A stretch of DNA of 64,000 nucleotides from Patescibacteria group bacterium (GTDB lineage Bacteria; Patescibacteriota; Saccharimonadia; Saccharimonadales; UBA4665). The notes under the pieces were generated by a model. The model did no database searches, was not told the DNA's origin, and saw only the letters and a program-made list of their open reading frames with translations. The stretch is taken from the NCBI GenBank assembly GCA_030271625.1, contig JARXKN010000001.1, forward strand, positions 496,001 through 560,000, written 5' to 3'. How positions within the stretch are numbered: position 1 is the first letter of the stretch; every line of letters starts with the position of its first letter. The position numbers were made by a program, and so were the translations under genes. Of the stretch, positions 58,768-64,000 are shown piece after piece.

Positions 58768-61306
58768 TGAAGATTAGTTACAACTGGATTCAAGAATATT
58801 TAGATTTCCCATTACCGCCGGTTGCTGACTTAGTGCAAACCATTGGGGCGCAGCTGGGCGCAGTCGAAGACGTTATTGACCTTGAGTCGGTCTATAAAGA
58901 CGTCGTGATTGTTAAGATTGTCAGCTGCCAACCAGTAGCCGACTCGGATCATTTACAAGTTTGCTTGATAGATGATGGTGGCGCGGCAACAGCTGTTGAG
59001 CGCAATGAACATGGCTTGGTCCAGGTTGTCTGCGGCGCCCCAAATGCTCGGGAAGGCCTGACAGTCGCTTGGTTGCCGCCAGGTGCGACAGTTCCGAGTA
59101 GCGTCGGCAAAGATCCGTTCGTACTGGGCTCTCGTCAGCTACGAGGGGTGATGAGCAACGGTATGTTGGCTAGCCCTCAAGAGCTGGCGATTGGCGACAG
59201 TCATGACGGCATCTTAGAGCTAGACGAACAAGCTCCGGGCACCAGCTTTGCGGTAGCCTACGGCTTAAACGATCAGATTATTGATATTGAAAACAAGATG
59301 TTCACCCATCGCCCCGACTGTTTCGGTATTCTTGGCGTGGCTCGCGAAATAGCCGGTATTTTAGGCCACAAATTTAACGAGCCCGATTGGTTTCAGACCT
59401 ACCATAAACAGCTTGATTCACCAGCCACCAGCTTGCCGCTAACGGTTCGCAGTGATGCTCCTGAAGCGGTACCGCGCTTCATGGCCGTCGCCCTCAGTGG
59501 TATTACCATCAAACCAAGTAGCCTGCAATTACAGACCTATCTCAGCCGTGTTGGTATACGACCAATCAATAACATTGTTGATGCCACTAACTACTTCATG
59601 TTCCTCACCGGTCAGCCATTGCACGCCTACGACTACGATAAAGTAGCTGCCTTGAGTGACGCTGACGGTGCTGTCTTGGTTGCCCGCTTAGCGGCGCCAG
59701 GCGAGGAACTTACCTTGCTCAGTGGCAAAACAGTCACACCGCGTGACGGTGCGGTTGTGATAGCCACCGACCGTCAAGCCATCGGACTGGGCGGGGTTAT
59801 GGGCGGTGCGAACACTGAAGTTGATGCCAATACTAAAAATATCATTTTGGAATGCGCGACCTTTGAAATGTATGGTATCCGCCGCACCAGTATGACGCAT
59901 GGCTTGTTTAGCGAAGCCGTTACCCGCTTTAATAAGGGCCAAAGCCCGCTCCAAAATGACCGTGTGTTGCTAGCGGCAGCCCAACATATCTGCCAACACG
60001 ATGGGGCTATGGTGGCGAGTGTAGTTTTTGACGCCGTGGCGCCTGGCCTGGTTATTGATCGGCCGACAACCAATAGCGTGCAGTTGTCGTTAGGCTTCAT
60101 AAACGCGCGCTTAGGCCACAGCTTTACACCCGATGCAGTGGTTAGTCTGCTGTCGAATGTTGGATTTATTGTCCAAGCGACTGCCGATAATACTACGGAG
60201 TTGCAAATTGCCGTGCCGTTTTGGCGAACTGATATTGCCCTTAAAGAAGACATTGTTGAAGAAGTTGGTCGCCTGTACGGCTTCGATAAGTTGCCGCTCG
60301 AACTAGCGGTTCGTCATCTATCACCGGCGGCAAAGAATCCATTGCTGGAATTTAAAACTGCCATTCGGACTGCCTTACTCCGATCGGGGGCAAATGAAGT
60401 GTTAACCTACAGTTTTGTACACGGTAATCTATTAGCTAAAGTCGGCCAAGATGAGCGACACGCCTACCGTATCAAGAACGCCCTTAGTCCGGATTTGCAG
60501 TATTATCGATTGAGTCTGACGCCGAGTCTATTGGAAAAAGTAAATTCAAATATCCGAGCCGGCTATAATCAGTTCGCTCTGTTTGAACTTGGTAAGACGC
60601 ATAGCCTAGGCGGCCCTGACAGCCTGACTGCCGAAGGCGTACCAGTCGAGGACGAAAAGTTAGCCTTGGTAGTGACGGCTGACGCCAAAGCCGCCAAGCA
60701 GTATGAGGGCGCGGCTTACTATCAAGCGCGAACTTTCTTGGCAACACTGCTAACTGAGCTGCAATGCAACCAGGCCATTAGCCTGCGCCCGTTGGCCGAT
60801 GAACCAGAGCTAAATGTCTACACTAGCAGCTACTATGCTCCGGGCAGGGCGGCCGCAGTCTACGTGGCTGAAGCCTTCGTCGGGGCAATTGGCGAGTACA
60901 ATGAAGCGACTCGAAAATCCCTTAAACTACCGGCCTTTAGTGCTGGCTTTGAACTGGATGTCGTGGCTTTGCAGGCTGTCCAAGCCACCGGCTCAAGCTA
61001 CAAGCCGTTGCCAAAATATCCGAAGCTAGAACAAGATATTTGCTTACGGGTCCCAACTCAAGTCACCCACGGCCAAGTAATGCATGTAGCCTACAACAGC
61101 TTGGCAGCGTTCGAGGACAAGCACATCGCAGCCAGCGTGACGCCAATTGATATTTTTCAACGACCGGAAGAACCAGACTTTAAACAAATAACGATTCGCA
61201 TCAGTTTAGCTAGCCATGACCGGACGCTGACTGAAGCCGAAGTCTCAAAGTTTATGACCGACTTAGCCGACCAAGCTCACCAAGCGCTACAGGCAGAACG
61301 AGTGTA

Positions 61307-61307
<1 letters not shown>
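58767..61307 (+). CDS. pheT: Phenylalanyl-tRNA synthetase beta subunit
   Basis: An 846-residue PheT: N-terminal tRNA-binding OB fold (VIVKIVSCQPVADSDHLQVC), the B3/B4 editing domain (about 215-395), B5 domain with FWRTDIALKEDIVEEVGRL, and a C-terminal ferredoxin-like anticodon-binding domain (PKYPKLEQDICLRVP). Length and order are those of a complete beta subunit. ATG overlaps the pheS stop; its own stop overlaps the next ATG, so pheST and the DUF2207 gene form one run. Confidence 0.96.
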
Positions 61308-63073
<1,766 letters not shown>

Positions 63074-63105
63074 AACAGTTGCTTGGTCGGCGGTTGCCGG
63101 CTTGC

Positions 63106-63111
63106 TACACT
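63106..63111 (+). promoter_or_regulatory. -10 box TACACT before ABC exporter gene
   Basis: TACACT ends seven bases before the ATG at 63119. Confidence 0.45.
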
Positions 63112-63118
63112 TAAAGCA

Positions 63119-64000
63119 ATGAAAAACATCTGGCGCATTGTTCGCTTCACTAGCCAGTTATGGCCGTTCTACATTGCTATCAGCTTCTTTACAGTGCTGT
63201 TGGCGCTCATGGGAGTACTACAACCATTGCTTACCGGTTGGGCAATTGATCAATTACGACAGGGAACCCACGCTAATTTACACAACCTGATAGTAATTGC
63301 TGTTGCCATCTTCCTGCTCGATTTCTTTTCAAATATTTTCTCTAACATTAGTGGCTACATTGGCGACCAACTCAATGCCCGGCTTAGCTACTACCTCAGC
63401 CACCGCTACTATGAGCATCTGCTTAGCCTCCAGCAGCAATTTTATGATACTGAGCTGACCGGTAAAATTATCAATCGACTCAACCGCTCCATCAGCCAAA
63501 TCACCAACTTCTTTCAATTCGTTACTAACAACTTCTTACAGCTGATATTCACCACCATCTTTACACTGACGGTGGCGTTTCATTACAGCTGGCAAGTCGG
63601 CTTGCTTCTGGCGTCGCTGTACCCGATTTATATCTTGCTAACTATCCGCAGCAGCCCTAAATGGCAGCACTACCAAACTGAAAAAAATGATAATCTGGAC
63701 ATCGCTAATGGGCGGTTTGCAGAGGTTATCAATCAGGTAAAAGTCGTTAAAACCTATCTCCAAGAAAAACGAGAACTCAACCTCTTTGACCACCATTACA
63801 AAAAAGTTATCGACATTAACAAACCCCAGTCCAAGCACTGGCATGTTAATGACTTCTATCGACGAATTGTCTTAAATGTTATTTTCTTCGCGGTCTACTT
63901 GTTTATATTTGTGCAAGCGGTGCATGGTCAATTATCACCCGGTAATGTCGTGACCTTAATTCTATTTAGCGCTCAAATTCGGATACCAATCTTTACCATC
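63119..64000 (+). CDS. ABC exporter, membrane-domain part (3' truncated by window edge)
   Basis: The frame runs open from ATG 63119 to the window end (294 codons). It encodes the N-terminal transmembrane domain of an ABC exporter: about five hydrophobic segments visible, an IGDQLNARLSYYLSHR coupling region, the FYDTELTGKIINRLNRSI stretch and GRFAEVINQVKVVKTYLQE, all typical of half-transporters. The ATP-binding domain lies beyond the window. TACACT seven bases upstream supports the start. Substrate unknown (lipid, peptide or drug). Confidence 0.85.
   Translation, partial: MKNIWRIVRFTSQLWPFYIAISFFTVLLALMGVLQPLLTGWAIDQLRQGTHANLHNLIVIAVAIFLLDFFSNIFSNISGYIGDQLNARLSYYLSHRYYEHLLSLQQQFYDTELTGKIINRLNRSISQITNFFQFVTNNFLQLIFTTIFTLTVAFHYSWQVGLLLASLYPIYILLTIRSSPKWQHYQTEKNDNLDIANGRFAEVINQVKVVKTYLQEKRELNLFDHHYKKVIDINKPQSKHWHVNDFYRRIVLNVIFFAVYLFIFVQAVHGQLSPGNVVTLILFSAQIRIPIFTI

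Overview
The window reads as a chromosome segment of a Patescibacteria/CPR bacterium, most likely Saccharibacteria (TM7) or a close relative. This is inferred from gene content and style: two DUF2130 proteins, small tightly packed genes, TAATG stop/start overlaps, a very large secreted repeat protein with its own sortase, and housekeeping genes mixed with many lineage-specific membrane proteins. TGA is used as an ordinary stop, so the UGA=Gly code of Gracilibacteria/SR1 does not apply. A marker-gene tree would be needed to fix the lineage.

Layout. 1-3650: the end of a metallopeptidase-like gene, a small gene, a PAP2 phosphatase overlapping an MFS transporter, and a short CDF metal transporter. 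3790-18850: an accessory, visibly more A+T-rich island. It holds a zinc-ribbon protein, a small unknown gene, a ParB-domain DNA methyltransferase overlapping a terminase-small-subunit-like HTH protein, a stand-alone FtsK-gamma-like domain, a type I restriction-modification operon (hsdR-hsdM-hsdS), a DUF4268 nuclease-like protein, a large serine recombinase, and a two-gene operon of an OLD-family ATPase/TOPRIM protein followed by a DUF2130 protein. The island ends beside tRNA-Gln(CTG). 19095-31533: a cell-surface and signalling block with a CAP-domain secreted protein, a Crp/Fnr regulator with a perfect TGTGA-N6-TCACA site beside it, a methyltransferase, a sortase coupled to a 37-aa membrane peptide, a 2364-residue surface protein, a second anchored surface protein and a membrane protein.

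31540-64000: metK behind a probable riboswitch, a secreted/pilin-like/DUF998 cassette, rarA, a DEAD-box helicase and an RRM protein that each have structured leaders, typA/bipA, a 1376-residue protein of unknown function, an MscS channel, a membrane-anchored HNH-like protein, a DrrAB-type ABC exporter, a chromosomal DUF2130 paralogue, a frameshifted DinB-like gene, DUF475, a 3-methyladenine glycosylase, a ZIP transporter, rmuC, a GH63-like hydrolase, yajQ, an SGNH hydrolase, pheS-pheT, a DUF2207 protein, and the start of an ABC exporter cut by the window edge.

Two themes stand out. (1) Most genes that start a transcription unit carry a TANNNT -10 box only 6-10 bases before the ATG, which predicts widespread leaderless transcription. 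The genes that do have long leaders (metK, DEAD helicase, RRM protein, CAP protein) show inverted repeats that can hide the ribosome-binding site. (2) The island carries a candidate defence module (OLD + DUF2130) beside type I RM and a recombinase. All functions here come from reading motifs by eye; no database search was run.
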